Part shown: one piece after another, positions 35,713 to 44,512 of the stretch
Layout: every line of letters begins with the position of its first letter
Numbering within the stretch: the stretch's first letter is position 1
NCBI RefSeq assembly: GCF_016695175.1
Contig: NZ_CP068023.1
Location: 2,805,501 to 2,869,500 of the forward strand
DNA: 64,000 nucleotides
Origin: Pseudoalteromonas sp. GCY
Lineage (GTDB): Bacteria > Pseudomonadota > Gammaproteobacteria > Enterobacterales > Alteromonadaceae
Direction of reading: 5' to 3'
Notes under the pieces: model-generated
Seen by the model: only the letters and a program-made list of their open reading frames with translations
Told to the model about the DNA's origin: nothing
Databases searched by the model: none
Translations under genes and position numbers: made by a program

Positions 35713-38700
35713 CACTATCTTCCCTCTTATAAATGTAAAGTTGTTTTGTTCTGATACCCGAAGTTTTATTTTTAAAGATAATAACTTTGTCGTCATCTCC
35801 CACAACTGGCACTGGTTCCCCTGGTATTCCCGGCGGTACAAATGGATTGCTGCCATCAGCTATAATCCCAGGGCCTGCGATATAAGGAACTCTTTTGCCA
35901 TTTTCATCTTTGCGTACAACTAGAGTCGGCGTATCCGGTAAATCCTGTGAAGTAACATAAGTTTTTCCTGTACCATAATGTAAATGGAACATGTAAAGCT
36001 GCCCTTTACCACCTGTTAATGTGCATTGTTGGGTAGTCTGATCTGCTGGTGTAAATGAAGTAAAGTATGCGACTCCTCCAATAACAGTAGCACCAGAGAG
36101 CGACTTTTCCCCCCCTGATAATTGATACTTCCAGCCATTAAACTTAGCCAGCTCTACTTCTAATTCAATAAAGTCGTCAATATTATCTACAGCATTCCCA
36201 AACGGATCGCTCTTCATTTCCATTAAATCAGAAATTAATATCGGTTCTGGAATATCATTTACAAATGACTGAGTTTTCGTATGTATATCCCTAATCATGA
36301 AAAGATAGTCAGTCACACTTGAATCTGTCGGCTTAGAGCGATTACCACTACCGATAACAATGGCATCAAACGGTGTATCTCTGCGCTCTTTAATCAAATT
36401 CCCGTTATATCTAGTCTCTGTTACTTTACTATAGAAGGTACGAGCAATGTTTGGACGATAAAAAAAGCGTCTATCCTCATCGGCAAAGCTACTCCCCAAA
36501 CGTGCCAACTCAAAATGAGTCCAAGGATCAGTACTATCAGATGGGTTTGGGCCAGGCATATCAATTCTCCAGATACTCCCTGCGGTATCCGCTAAATAAA
36601 CTCTGTCAATATAGCCATCGTAATCTGAGTCCGTTAACGTTGGCTCCGCAACAATACTGTGTTTACCTTTAAACGCGTCTCCAGTAAGCGACCAAACGAT
36701 ATCAGCATTGTTTGACATGATATCAACCATGTAAATCCCTACGCCTTTATCATTATCATCGCTACGTGAAACATTGTCTTTATTGGTATTATATCCTGCT
36801 GCAAAAACCAATACCGGTCTATCTTTTTGCTTTTCAATGAAAGTCACCACGGGTTTGGACCACGTTTGTCCCAAGTTCTTAAACTTATTTGAATCACCGG
36901 AAATAGGCCCACCCCACAATAGTTTGGGCGAATCTGGATTAGTAATATCAAAGCCATAGTATTTATTGCCGCCGCGGCGCATTCCCACAAAAGCCCAAAC
37001 CTTATCACCCGCTTCCACCTTGCGATTTTTATTCACATCGTGAAAATACACAGTAATAGGTCCATCTAAGCCATACAGTTTCGTTTCTGCTTTACGTGTT
37101 TTGACTGGATTCAAAATAGGTAATAAAGAGCCTGGAATAAATGCCCAGCTTTCAGTTACGCTATTTCCTTGGTCTTTAAACATGTGAAGCACACCCGCGT
37201 TGGTGCCAATAAGCACGCGAATATCGCCATTGCCATAGTCGACCGTTGCAGGCTTTGAATGTAGGGGGTCGGCGAATATGTCTGGTCTTCTTTCAGATCT
37301 CAAACCATCACCATCATCATCGTCGACGTCTTGACCTATCGCCCAATTAAAAATACTTTGTATCTCACTTTTACTTGCCCCACTCAAGTCCATTGCGGTG
37401 GCAAGTTTGGTTAAATTACCATAGGCACTTTCGGCGTTATTATAGGTAAAATCAACTAAATCTCCGCCACCAAAATCAGACAGTACTTTTCTAGTAACCT
37501 GATTTTCAAGCGCATAGTTAACTCCACCTTTTTCGATATTGTTGCCATCTTTTGATTGCGCTTGCGACCAATATGTTGTGATATTGCTATCAATAGCGCC
37601 TTTATTATCTATCGCTTTGGTTAGTTCCTGACCTACTATCTCTGTGCCCACAAATTTAAGCTTTTTCAGGTTGCCCCGCCAACGAGTATGTGTCTCTGGT
37701 TTAAACTGAGTGTAGTAAAGTGCATCTCCTGTTTGGGTTTGATCTTCTGCATTGGCGGACACGGTTGGTGAACTAAAACTTGCACTCACATTTCTGATAT
37801 TGGTAATCGTGGTTTTGAGTACCTCTGACAACTCACTTGCGGTGTTCGCATGACGATATTGGCCTCTACCTTGTTCAGCGGTGTCAGCAAGTAACGCTTT
37901 ACCTTCATCAGACATACCTGTGCCAAAGCCGATTGTGAATACACGCGCAAAGTCATTTTCCTTTAATGTCGCTAAATACAGATCATAATCATCAACTCCC
38001 TTACCGCTCATAACTCTAGCTAAAGCGTTGAGATAGCTGCCTGACAAGGGGCTTGGGTAACGGCCAAATATACTGAGATACTCATCTTTAATTCTCTGAT
38101 TTCTTTCTGTATCACTCGTGGGTTCGCCATCACTTACAAGGATAAGGTTTATTGAATTATCGCACCGTACTTCCTCTCCGACTATGTGTCGAAATGGAGA
38201 TAAATAGTATCTTCCTCGCTCAATTGATGTATCCCTATCACTCTTGTTTTCTCCATATTCTATTTTTCCTCCTCTTAAGTACTGGTAAGCTTCCCATAGT
38301 GCTTCAGAGATAGGTGTTGAGCCGTCAGCCGGAAGTTGTTGAATTTTGGTTAATATACTATTTATCGAAGAGCCAATTCCATTTAGTACGTAGCCACCTG
38401 AACTTCCAAATAGTCTCATTAATCCGAAATCAATATCGTCGTTTTCTGACACCAAATAATACATAGCACGCTTGCCGACGGTGAGGCGACTGTCACCACA
38501 TGTGTGAGGTCTATATGCTCCGTTCCACCATCGGTAGCAAGGAGTTTGCCCGGGACTAGACTTAAAGCATTCTGATGAATACAAGTAGCCACCTCGTTCG
38601 ACATAGCATTGTACGCCATCTCTAACATCCCACGCCATACTGCCTGATGTATCGAACAGCATCAGTACCCGAGGTTGCTCACGAGTAGAAACATTATGTT

Positions 38701-38782
38701 TAACATAAAGCTCAATGTCTTCCGCTTGAGCGGTTTGTAATAGCGCCATTAATGCAACTATCGTGTATATTAACTTATTCAT
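35699..38782 (-). CDS. pilY1: Type IV pilus tip adhesin/assembly protein PilY1
   Basis: 1027 residues. Signal peptide ends at LLQTAQA (residue 20). A von Willebrand A-like domain opens with LMLFDTSGSM (MIDAS DxSGS at 44-48). The middle holds an acidic calcium-type loop DVDDDDGDGL. The C-terminal half is the PilC/PilY1 beta-propeller (VLIGTNAGVLHMFKDQGN, WAFVGMRRGGNKYYGFDI, SIWRIDMPGP). It sits at the pilus tip with the minor pilins and opposes retraction. Between pilX (22-base gap) and pilE (overlap). Confidence 0.95.
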   Translation of the reverse strand: MNKLIYTIVALMALLQTAQAEDIELYVKHNVSTREQPRVLMLFDTSGSMAWDVRDGVQCYVERGGYLYSSECFKSSPGQTPCYRWWNGAYRPHTCGDSRLTVGKRAMYYLVSENDDIDFGLMRLFGSSGGYVLNGIGSSINSILTKIQQLPADGSTPISEALWEAYQYLRGGKIEYGENKSDRDTSIERGRYYLSPFRHIVGEEVRCDNSINLILVSDGEPTSDTERNQRIKDEYLSIFGRYPSPLSGSYLNALARVMSGKGVDDYDLYLATLKENDFARVFTIGFGTGMSDEGKALLADTAEQGRGQYRHANTASELSEVLKTTITNIRNVSASFSSPTVSANAEDQTQTGDALYYTQFKPETHTRWRGNLKKLKFVGTEIVGQELTKAIDNKGAIDSNITTYWSQAQSKDGNNIEKGGVNYALENQVTRKVLSDFGGGDLVDFTYNNAESAYGNLTKLATAMDLSGASKSEIQSIFNWAIGQDVDDDDGDGLRSERRPDIFADPLHSKPATVDYGNGDIRVLIGTNAGVLHMFKDQGNSVTESWAFIPGSLLPILNPVKTRKAETKLYGLDGPITVYFHDVNKNRKVEAGDKVWAFVGMRRGGNKYYGFDITNPDSPKLLWGGPISGDSNKFKNLGQTWSKPVVTFIEKQKDRPVLVFAAGYNTNKDNVSRSDDNDKGVGIYMVDIMSNNADIVWSLTGDAFKGKHSIVAEPTLTDSDYDGYIDRVYLADTAGSIWRIDMPGPNPSDSTDPWTHFELARLGSSFADEDRRFFYRPNIARTFYSKVTETRYNGNLIKERRDTPFDAIVIGSGNRSKPTDSSVTDYLFMIRDIHTKTQSFVNDIPEPILISDLMEMKSDPFGNAVDNIDDFIELEVELAKFNGWKYQLSGGEKSLSGATVIGGVAYFTSFTPADQTTQQCTLTGGKGQLYMFHLHYGTGKTYVTSQDLPDTPTLVVRKDENGKRVPYIAGPGIIADGSNPFVPPGIPGEPVPVVGDDDKVIIFKNKTSGIRTKQLYIYKREDSDEKK

Positions 38783-38804
38783 ATCAGTTACTCGAAAAAG
38801 GCTG

Positions 38805-39266
38805 TTAATTTGAAACGCTCACAATTTCCTGACCAATTCCCATCACGATGGTGACGTTGTGACGTCCCCTATCACCGTATTCCACAGTGGCTTCGACTTC
38901 CGTCATGTTGCACACAAACCCTTCGGTATAGTCATATTGACGTGGACAAAACAGCTCTAGCTCACCATTATTTAGGTTAGTCACCTTGGCTTGTAAGCCA
39001 TTGGGCGTTTGTACCGTTGCGCCCTCGTCTACTAACTGCTGCCTTGAACGCAAAAAAATACTGTCAGGACGCGGCTGCTCTTGTTGAATTAATCTTTGCA
39101 TTTCACCAAATAGTAAGTTTTCCGCTTCTTCTCGTTCCATGACGGCATGGGTCATTTTAATATCCAATGTACTGGTGCTCATTAACGTTACTGCAACCGC
39201 CATTATTGCGACTACCATGACCATCGCCATGATCAATACCACACCCTGTTGCTTTACATTTCCCAT
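38805..39266 (-). CDS. pilX: Type IV minor pilin PilX
   Basis: 153 residues. N-terminus MGNVKQQG followed by VVLIMAMVMVVAIMAVAVTL, the PilX membrane helix that lacks the usual FTLIE. N-terminal PilX_N region (LDIKMTHAVMEREEAENLLF) and a short C-terminal domain with a Cys pair (LFCPRQ, VCNMTE). It links the tip complex with PilW and PilY1. Its start overlaps pilW by 13 bases. Confidence 0.87.
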   Translation of the reverse strand: MGNVKQQGVVLIMAMVMVVAIMAVAVTLMSTSTLDIKMTHAVMEREEAENLLFGEMQRLIQQEQPRPDSIFLRSRQQLVDEGATVQTPNGLQAKVTNLNNGELELFCPRQYDYTEGFVCNMTEVEATVEYGDRGRHNVTIVMGIGQEIVSVSN

Positions 39267-40261
39267 GCTGAGCCTCCCATGTTGTACATTGATATTGTGG
39301 TTGAAAATACGGTACGTCTAATGGCATCGTTATAAGTCAACGTCCTTTTATCAGGATCATTACCTAATACGTAAGACCGCGACTGTACCCCAAAGTCAAC
39401 ATCCGGTTCTAACACCCTTACCAATACAAACAGCTGTAGGGATAAGATGCCTCTTGTAGCGCCCCAGTCAGCATCGGACATATTTGTTGTATTTCTATAT
39501 CTATCCACTCGACCATCAAAATTGGTATCTAAACCAAAAACAAAACGAATTTGTTCAACGCCTTCGATCACTAATTCATCCTTCATACCACCGTTCACAT
39601 GCAGCCTTTGCCTTCTTAGAACGGGGATAGTAATAGTACGATTATTAATTACCTGCTGCTCTTCACTCACATAATATACATGGTGACTATATGGCCAAAG
39701 TGTCGCATTCACGCTTGGCATGTTGCCAACATTGCCACCTGCAATAAATTCGGCTTGCTCTTGCTGTGCAATAAAATAATACCTAGTTGATTGGATAGCA
39801 CCTGCATCTGGCACAAGACCTGTTACCTCTACAGGGCTCCCTTCCAAAAACTTCACTTGTAAAACTTCTGACTGTGGTCGAGCTTTGGTTATACACCCCA
39901 TTGCCGTTGCGTTTGTCGTGAATGTTGCCCAAATAGGCCTGAAATTAGCGGGCTCATTATTCGGAAAACTGCCATTGTTTATCCCGCCAGAGCAGTCACT
40001 TCCAGGGTTAGCTGGAGCGGCTTGATTATCATCCGTGAAACCTTGATCGTAAAATGTCCCCCAAAAACCAACTTGCTCGATATCCCGCCTCATAATGGAA
40101 AGCGCTAAACGTCCTTTTTCTTGTAACTCTCCAATACTCATGGTGTCGTTGGTCGTCGCTTTCATACCGACATAAGTAGCAATGACGCCGCCTAACAACA
40201 ATACGCCGATAAACATGGCGATCATGAGTTCTAACAATGTAAAACCTCGGATTTTGTTCAC
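39254..40261 (-). CDS. pilW: Type IV minor pilin PilW
   Basis: 335 residues, large for a pilin, as expected for PilW. Leader MNKIRG/FTLLELMIAMFIGVLLLGGV, then QEKGRLALSIMRRDIEQVGFWG and the C-terminal PilW domain (DGRVDRYRNT, LSLQLFVLVRVLEP). It overlaps pilV by 4 bases and pilX by 13, so the operon is translationally coupled. Confidence 0.92.
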   Translation of the reverse strand: MNKIRGFTLLELMIAMFIGVLLLGGVIATYVGMKATTNDTMSIGELQEKGRLALSIMRRDIEQVGFWGTFYDQGFTDDNQAAPANPGSDCSGGINNGSFPNNEPANFRPIWATFTTNATAMGCITKARPQSEVLQVKFLEGSPVEVTGLVPDAGAIQSTRYYFIAQQEQAEFIAGGNVGNMPSVNATLWPYSHHVYYVSEEQQVINNRTITIPVLRRQRLHVNGGMKDELVIEGVEQIRFVFGLDTNFDGRVDRYRNTTNMSDADWGATRGILSLQLFVLVRVLEPDVDFGVQSRSYVLGNDPDKRTLTYNDAIRRTVFSTTISMYNMGGSAWEM

Positions 40262-40815
40262 GGCTGACTCCTTAACAACACAAAAGTTTCCATTACAACT
40301 GCACGCCGTCTATCGTCTTCAACACCACACCCGGCTGCTGGATTATTTTCCAAAGCGGTCATTGCCTGACGCCCTCGCCAAGTGACAATAACCTGCACAT
40401 TTACTCCAGACGTATCACCGGCGACTGAGGTTGGATTAATACACACAATCGCGTTATCCAACGAACCCGTATTTTCCCTTGCTCTTATCGCTTGACGCCA
40501 ATTAGCAATATCTGTTTTCGCAAGCGTTTCTGCATTACAGCGCTGTGTATAACACGTGGTGTTTGCCTGTACGTCTTCGGTGCTATTAAAGTCAACATCG
40601 TAAAGTGTGGTTATATTTGCCGCATCATTTGTTCTTATTCTGTGTATGATATCACTGGCAAGCTCTACCGCAGCGGCTCGCTGCATAGAATCAAAACTTG
40701 CTTGTTTAGCTTTTGCTTGTAATGCCACAGCGCCAAGCAGTCCAAAGCTTAAAATCATAAACGCAATAAGCACTTCTAACAGTGTGAAGCCATGTTGCTT
40801 TAGCGAAATATGCAT
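40258..40815 (-). CDS. pilV: Type IV minor pilin PilV
   Basis: 185 residues. Leader MHISLKQHG/FTLLEVLIAFMILSFGLLG, followed by ALQAKAKQASFDSMQRA and a DUF4402-like C-terminal part with cysteines. First gene of the leftward pilV-pilW-pilX-pilY1-pilE operon; its promoter lies in 40816-40932, next to the AlgR-like regulator gene. Confidence 0.9.
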   Translation of the reverse strand: MHISLKQHGFTLLEVLIAFMILSFGLLGAVALQAKAKQASFDSMQRAAAVELASDIIHRIRTNDAANITTLYDVDFNSTEDVQANTTCYTQRCNAETLAKTDIANWRQAIRARENTGSLDNAIVCINPTSVAGDTSGVNVQVIVTWRGRQAMTALENNPAAGCGVEDDRRRAVVMETFVLLRSQP

Positions 40816-40932
40816 ATCTCAACCAGAATTCAATTGTCCTAGCTTCAGTGTAAGCGGTCGTCTTTGAAACTCAATACCGGATAGTATGAAAGGCCTATTA
40901 AGGCGATAAACGGTTTATTCACCGCTTAACAC

Positions 40933-41619
40933 TCAAAACAATGTTTTTATTTGGGTATAAGCTCTACGGCTAACTTCATAGCGATTGGGCAGCGACTTGA
41001 GGTAAACATAGTGCTTCTGTTCATGTAATTCTAAAGCAGAGATTTCCGTTCGCTTTACTAATGTACTGCGATGGATTTGAATAAAATGTGTTGGAAACTT
41101 ATCTAACAGTGACTTAAGCGAACTATCGATTAGCGCTTGTTGTCCTGTGGCCAATGTTACACGTGTATATTTTTCATCTGCCTCAGCTGCAATAACGTCA
41201 GCAACTTGAACGTGACGCAACTCACTACCAACGTAGTAACTAAGCGTCTCCATACTCGGAAAGATGGTGGTCAATAACGCATCTAGTTTATCGCCATCTA
41301 GCGGCTTCACTAGATAGCCATTGGCGTGCAGTTCAAATGCTTCTAACGCATATTCTGGATGCGCCGTTAGAAACACGATTTTCATCCTCGGAAATTGCAA
41401 GCGTAATTGGCTCGCAAGCTCAACACCTGACTGACCAGGCATCGAAATATCGAGAAAAATTAGCTGCACAGGCTCCTGATTTAGTAGCGCTTCCACACCG
41501 TCAGCGCAATCAACTTCACCGATACAACGAAAGCCTACGTGCTTTTGCATTAATCGTTTAACGCGAGCTCTTGCCAACGGCTCATCGTCTACAATAAGGT
41601 AGGATATTAATGTTTTCAT
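40933..41619 (-). CDS. LytTR response regulator, AlgR-like
   Basis: 228 residues. Receiver domain with DDEPLAR, phospho-acceptor Asp57 (LIFLDISMPG) and the VKPLD lysine; C-terminal LytTR DNA-binding domain (RHVQVADVIAAEADEKYTRV, FIQIHRSTLVKR). It is coupled to the histidine kinase by a 4-base overlap and lies directly upstream of the minor-pilin operon. In Pseudomonas AlgR activates the fimU-pilVWXY1E operon, so the same control is plausible here. Confidence 0.88.
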   Translation of the reverse strand: MKTLISYLIVDDEPLARARVKRLMQKHVGFRCIGEVDCADGVEALLNQEPVQLIFLDISMPGQSGVELASQLRLQFPRMKIVFLTAHPEYALEAFELHANGYLVKPLDGDKLDALLTTIFPSMETLSYYVGSELRHVQVADVIAAEADEKYTRVTLATGQQALIDSSLKSLLDKFPTHFIQIHRSTLVKRTEISALELHEQKHYVYLKSLPNRYEVSRRAYTQIKTLF

Positions 41620-42620
41620 AGCGGTAGCGAAAAACTGACGGTATAGCTATCTTGGCTGGCCTCAGTTTTAAAATCAAGAGACTGATTGTAGTGTAAAGCC
41701 AAGCGACGCCTGATGTTACTTATTCCAATGCCATGTCCTTGATGTGTCGGCTTTAGTTTTGCGTCATAACTGTTAAAAATTACCACCGATAAGGTGCGTT
41801 TACTACAGTGAATATGAATACGAATATCCGCTCCGTTTGGGTTTGGCTCTACCCCATGGCTAACTGCATTCTCCACCAATGGCTGTAATATCAACGCAGG
41901 GATCAAAACATCTCCCAAGACATTGTCTAACTCCCACTCCACCCTCAAACGCTCTGCAAAGCGCCACTGCTCAAGTGCTAAATACGCTTTGCATAAAGAT
42001 ATTTCACTTTCCAGCGGAACAATATTTTGTGTGGACATCGCAGCGCGAGATAAATCGGCAAGGGCTAATGCTGACTTTTCTGCTGCATTTGGATCGATAT
42101 GAGTCAATTCGGCCACGGTATTGAGTGAGTTATATAAAAAGTGCGGCCGAATTCTCGCATGTAACGCTTCAAGTTCCGCTTGAGATAGCGCTTTCACCTT
42201 ACGAATATTATCGGTAAAGATAGCTAAGAAATGCGCGAAAAGCGTGATAATGCAAAGACATATTGCGATGTTACGCCATAAGCTCAATTCAATTTTTGCC
42301 TCATCAATCCAACCGAGCAACGTAAAACCATAGGGAAAAGCCGTACTAGTAACAACAGTACAAAGCACAAAGACAGAAATGAGAATACCAGCTTCAACTA
42401 GATCTGAGCGCTTCTCAACAGCGTGACGCACAACCGCTATCACGGCAAGTGATAAAAAAGCAGTGAAATGAATAAATAAGCTAGTTAGTCCAAGGGATTG
42501 CCAAAACGCTGTCGCGGAAATCAGCGTATATAAAAAGGCTAGGATTTGCGAGGCAACTAGCAATGCTAGCACACCTCGCTCACTCAATAGTGCAGACAAC
42601 AACCTGATACGCGGTGTCAT
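41616..42620 (-). CDS. LytS/FimS-type sensor histidine kinase
   Basis: 334 residues. Four or more N-terminal membrane spans (to ~residue 135), then a His_kinase domain whose phospho-acceptor lies in ALHARIRPHFLYNSLNTVAEL, and an HATPase with ILQPLVENAVSHGVEPN and GHGIGISNIRRRL. This architecture matches FimS/AlgZ, partner of AlgR. It overlaps the regulator gene by 4 bases. Confidence 0.87.
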   Translation of the reverse strand: MTPRIRLLSALLSERGVLALLVASQILAFLYTLISATAFWQSLGLTSLFIHFTAFLSLAVIAVVRHAVEKRSDLVEAGILISVFVLCTVVTSTAFPYGFTLLGWIDEAKIELSLWRNIAICLCIITLFAHFLAIFTDNIRKVKALSQAELEALHARIRPHFLYNSLNTVAELTHIDPNAAEKSALALADLSRAAMSTQNIVPLESEISLCKAYLALEQWRFAERLRVEWELDNVLGDVLIPALILQPLVENAVSHGVEPNPNGADIRIHIHCSKRTLSVVIFNSYDAKLKPTHQGHGIGISNIRRRLALHYNQSLDFKTEASQDSYTVSFSLPL

Positions 42621-42633
42621 CGTGCTAACTCTT

Positions 42634-43563
42634 TTATCTGAGTTCTACAGGTACGGCAAACACGACATTTTCTTCTTGTCCAGGGTTTTCAACTACCGTT
42701 TCCCCACCAAGTTCTTTGAGTCGCGAGATAACCTGCTGAACCAGCACTTCAGGTGCAGATGCGCCTGCAGTTACACCAACCTTTGCAACCCCATCGAACC
42801 AAGTTTCTTCGATGGAAGAGGCATCATCGATGAGAAATGCCTTAGTCCCCATTTTATCCGCAAGTTCTCTTAAGCGGTTAGAGTTAGAACTATTTTTCGC
42901 ACCCACCACAAGCAATAACTCAACTTTGTCCGCTAAGTCGCGAACCGCATCTTGGCGGTTTTGCGTGGCATAACAGATATCATCTTTTCGTGGACCACTG
43001 ATATTCGGAAATTTGCTACGCAGTGCATCAATTACATCCGCAGTGTCATCTACCGATAACGTTGTTTGACTACAGTAGAACACGTTGTCAGCATTTTTAA
43101 CTTCGAGTGTTTCTACATCCTCTGGTTTTTCAACAAGATAAATACCACCGTTCGGATTGTCATACTGGCCCATAGTACCCTCGACTTCAGGGTGGCCATG
43201 GTGCCCAATCAAAATACACTCAGTACCTCTACGGCTAGCACGCGTCACTTCCATATGCACCTTTGTCACTAACGGACAAGTCGCATCAAAAACTTTTAAC
43301 TCTCGGCGCTTCGCTTCATTACGTACTTGCTGAGAAACACCATGAGCGCTGAAAATAACAATACTGTCGTCTGGCACTTCATTTAGCTCTTCAACGAATA
43401 CCGCACCACGAGACTTCAGACCATCAACAACATATTTGTTATGAACGACTTCATGGCGAACGTAAATAGGCGCTTCGAAAATATCGAGTGCACGCTCAAC
43501 AATGCTGATCGCTCTATCTACACCTGCACAGAATCCTCTCGGGTTTGCCAGCAAGATATCCAT
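42634..43563 (-). CDS. ispH: 4-hydroxy-3-methylbut-2-enyl diphosphate reductase
   Basis: 309 residues. All three cluster cysteines are present ([32 protein letters not shown]), with the [14 protein letters not shown] and [12 protein letters not shown] motifs. An iron-sulfur enzyme of the last step of the MEP isoprenoid pathway. Its start shares one base with the fkpB stop, in the conserved ileS-lspA-fkpB-ispH order. Confidence 0.98.
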   Translation of the reverse strand: MDILLANPRGFCAGVDRAISIVERALDIFEAPIYVRHEVVHNKYVVDGLKSRGAVFVEELNEVPDDSIVIFSAHGVSQQVRNEAKRRELKVFDATCPLVTKVHMEVTRASRRGTECILIGHHGHPEVEGTMGQYDNPNGGIYLVEKPEDVETLEVKNADNVFYCSQTTLSVDDTADVIDALRSKFPNISGPRKDDICYATQNRQDAVRDLADKVELLLVVGAKNSSNSNRLRELADKMGTKAFLIDDASSIEETWFDGVAKVGVTAGASAPEVLVQQVISRLKELGGETVVENPGQEENVVFAVPVELR

Positions 43564-44003
43564 TAGTTATTTACCTCAAGAATTTCAACTTCAAACGTTA
43601 CTTTTTGGCCTGCAAGCGGGTGATTGAAATCGACAGTTACTGAGTCGCCAGCTACTTCCCGGATCAATCCAGGTAAGTCAGTACCATCTGGTTGCGTAAA
43701 TGCAATGATGCTACCTACTTGAGCGGGGGTTTCTGCGCCAAATTTGCTTCTATCAACATAATAGATGTTATCAGGATTTGGTTGTCCAAACGCGTCTTCT
43801 GGCTCTAGCTCAAAAGATTTCTCATCGCCCGCTTTTAATCCAAGCAAACACTTTTCAAAATTTTCAGTCAGGCTGCCATCACCCATAAACAACTTCGCGG
43901 GTTTATTATGAACTTTGGTAGAATCTGCTGCTGAACCGTCTGATAACTTGATTGAAAAATGGAACAAGACTTCAGACTTTGCTCCAATTAGTTGCTCACT
44001 CAC
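43563..44003 (-). CDS. fkpB: FKBP-type peptidyl-prolyl isomerase SlpA/FkpB
   Basis: 146 residues. SlyD-like FKBP domain with insert-in-flap: [74 protein letters not shown]. Cytosolic folding catalyst. Overlaps lspA by 4 bases and ispH by 1. Confidence 0.96.
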   Translation of the reverse strand: MSEQLIGAKSEVLFHFSIKLSDGSAADSTKVHNKPAKLFMGDGSLTENFEKCLLGLKAGDEKSFELEPEDAFGQPNPDNIYYVDRSKFGAETPAQVGSIIAFTQPDGTDLPGLIREVAGDSVTVDFNHPLAGQKVTFEVEILEVNN

Positions 44004-44503
44004 GCATTTTTCTCCTGTGGTTTATCGCCACTGGTAAAGGCATCGAAAATTAATAGTGCAGCACCGCCGACAATCGCCATGTCTGCAACATTAAAAGCAG
44101 GATAGTGCCAGTCTTGATAATAGAAATGAAGGAAGTCAATCACATAACCATGAATGATACGGTCGTATAAATTTCCTACAGCACCACCTAATACCAGCGC
44201 ATAGGCCAATCCCAACTTCCAATTTGATGCGGGCAATTTACGTAGCCAAAAAATCAGTAAAGTGCTAATCGCAACGGCGATGCCACTTAAAAAGTAACGC
44301 TGCCAGCCACCTGCTTCACTTAGGAAGCTAAAAGCCGCACCATAGTTATGCATATAGGTGAGATTGAAAATAGGCAAAATATCAATGGACTCATAGAGTT
44401 CCATTTCAGCCATAACCAGTGCTTTGGTGAAGTAGTCTACTGCAAAAAGCAGTAGACTAAGCCACAACCACACCAGACCACTTTTCTGTGTAGTTTGTGT
44501 CAC
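44000..44503 (-). CDS. lspA: Lipoprotein signal peptidase (signal peptidase II)
   Basis: 167 residues with four membrane spans and both aspartyl-protease motifs: GAVGNLYDRIIHGYVIDFL and FNVADMAIVGGA. It cleaves prolipoproteins at the inner membrane after diacylglyceryl transfer. Nine bases downstream of ileS, overlapping fkpB by 4 bases. Confidence 0.98.
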   Translation of the reverse strand: MTQTTQKSGLVWLWLSLLLFAVDYFTKALVMAEMELYESIDILPIFNLTYMHNYGAAFSFLSEAGGWQRYFLSGIAVAISTLLIFWLRKLPASNWKLGLAYALVLGGAVGNLYDRIIHGYVIDFLHFYYQDWHYPAFNVADMAIVGGAALLIFDAFTSGDKPQEKNA

Positions 44504-44512
44504 GTTTTACTC

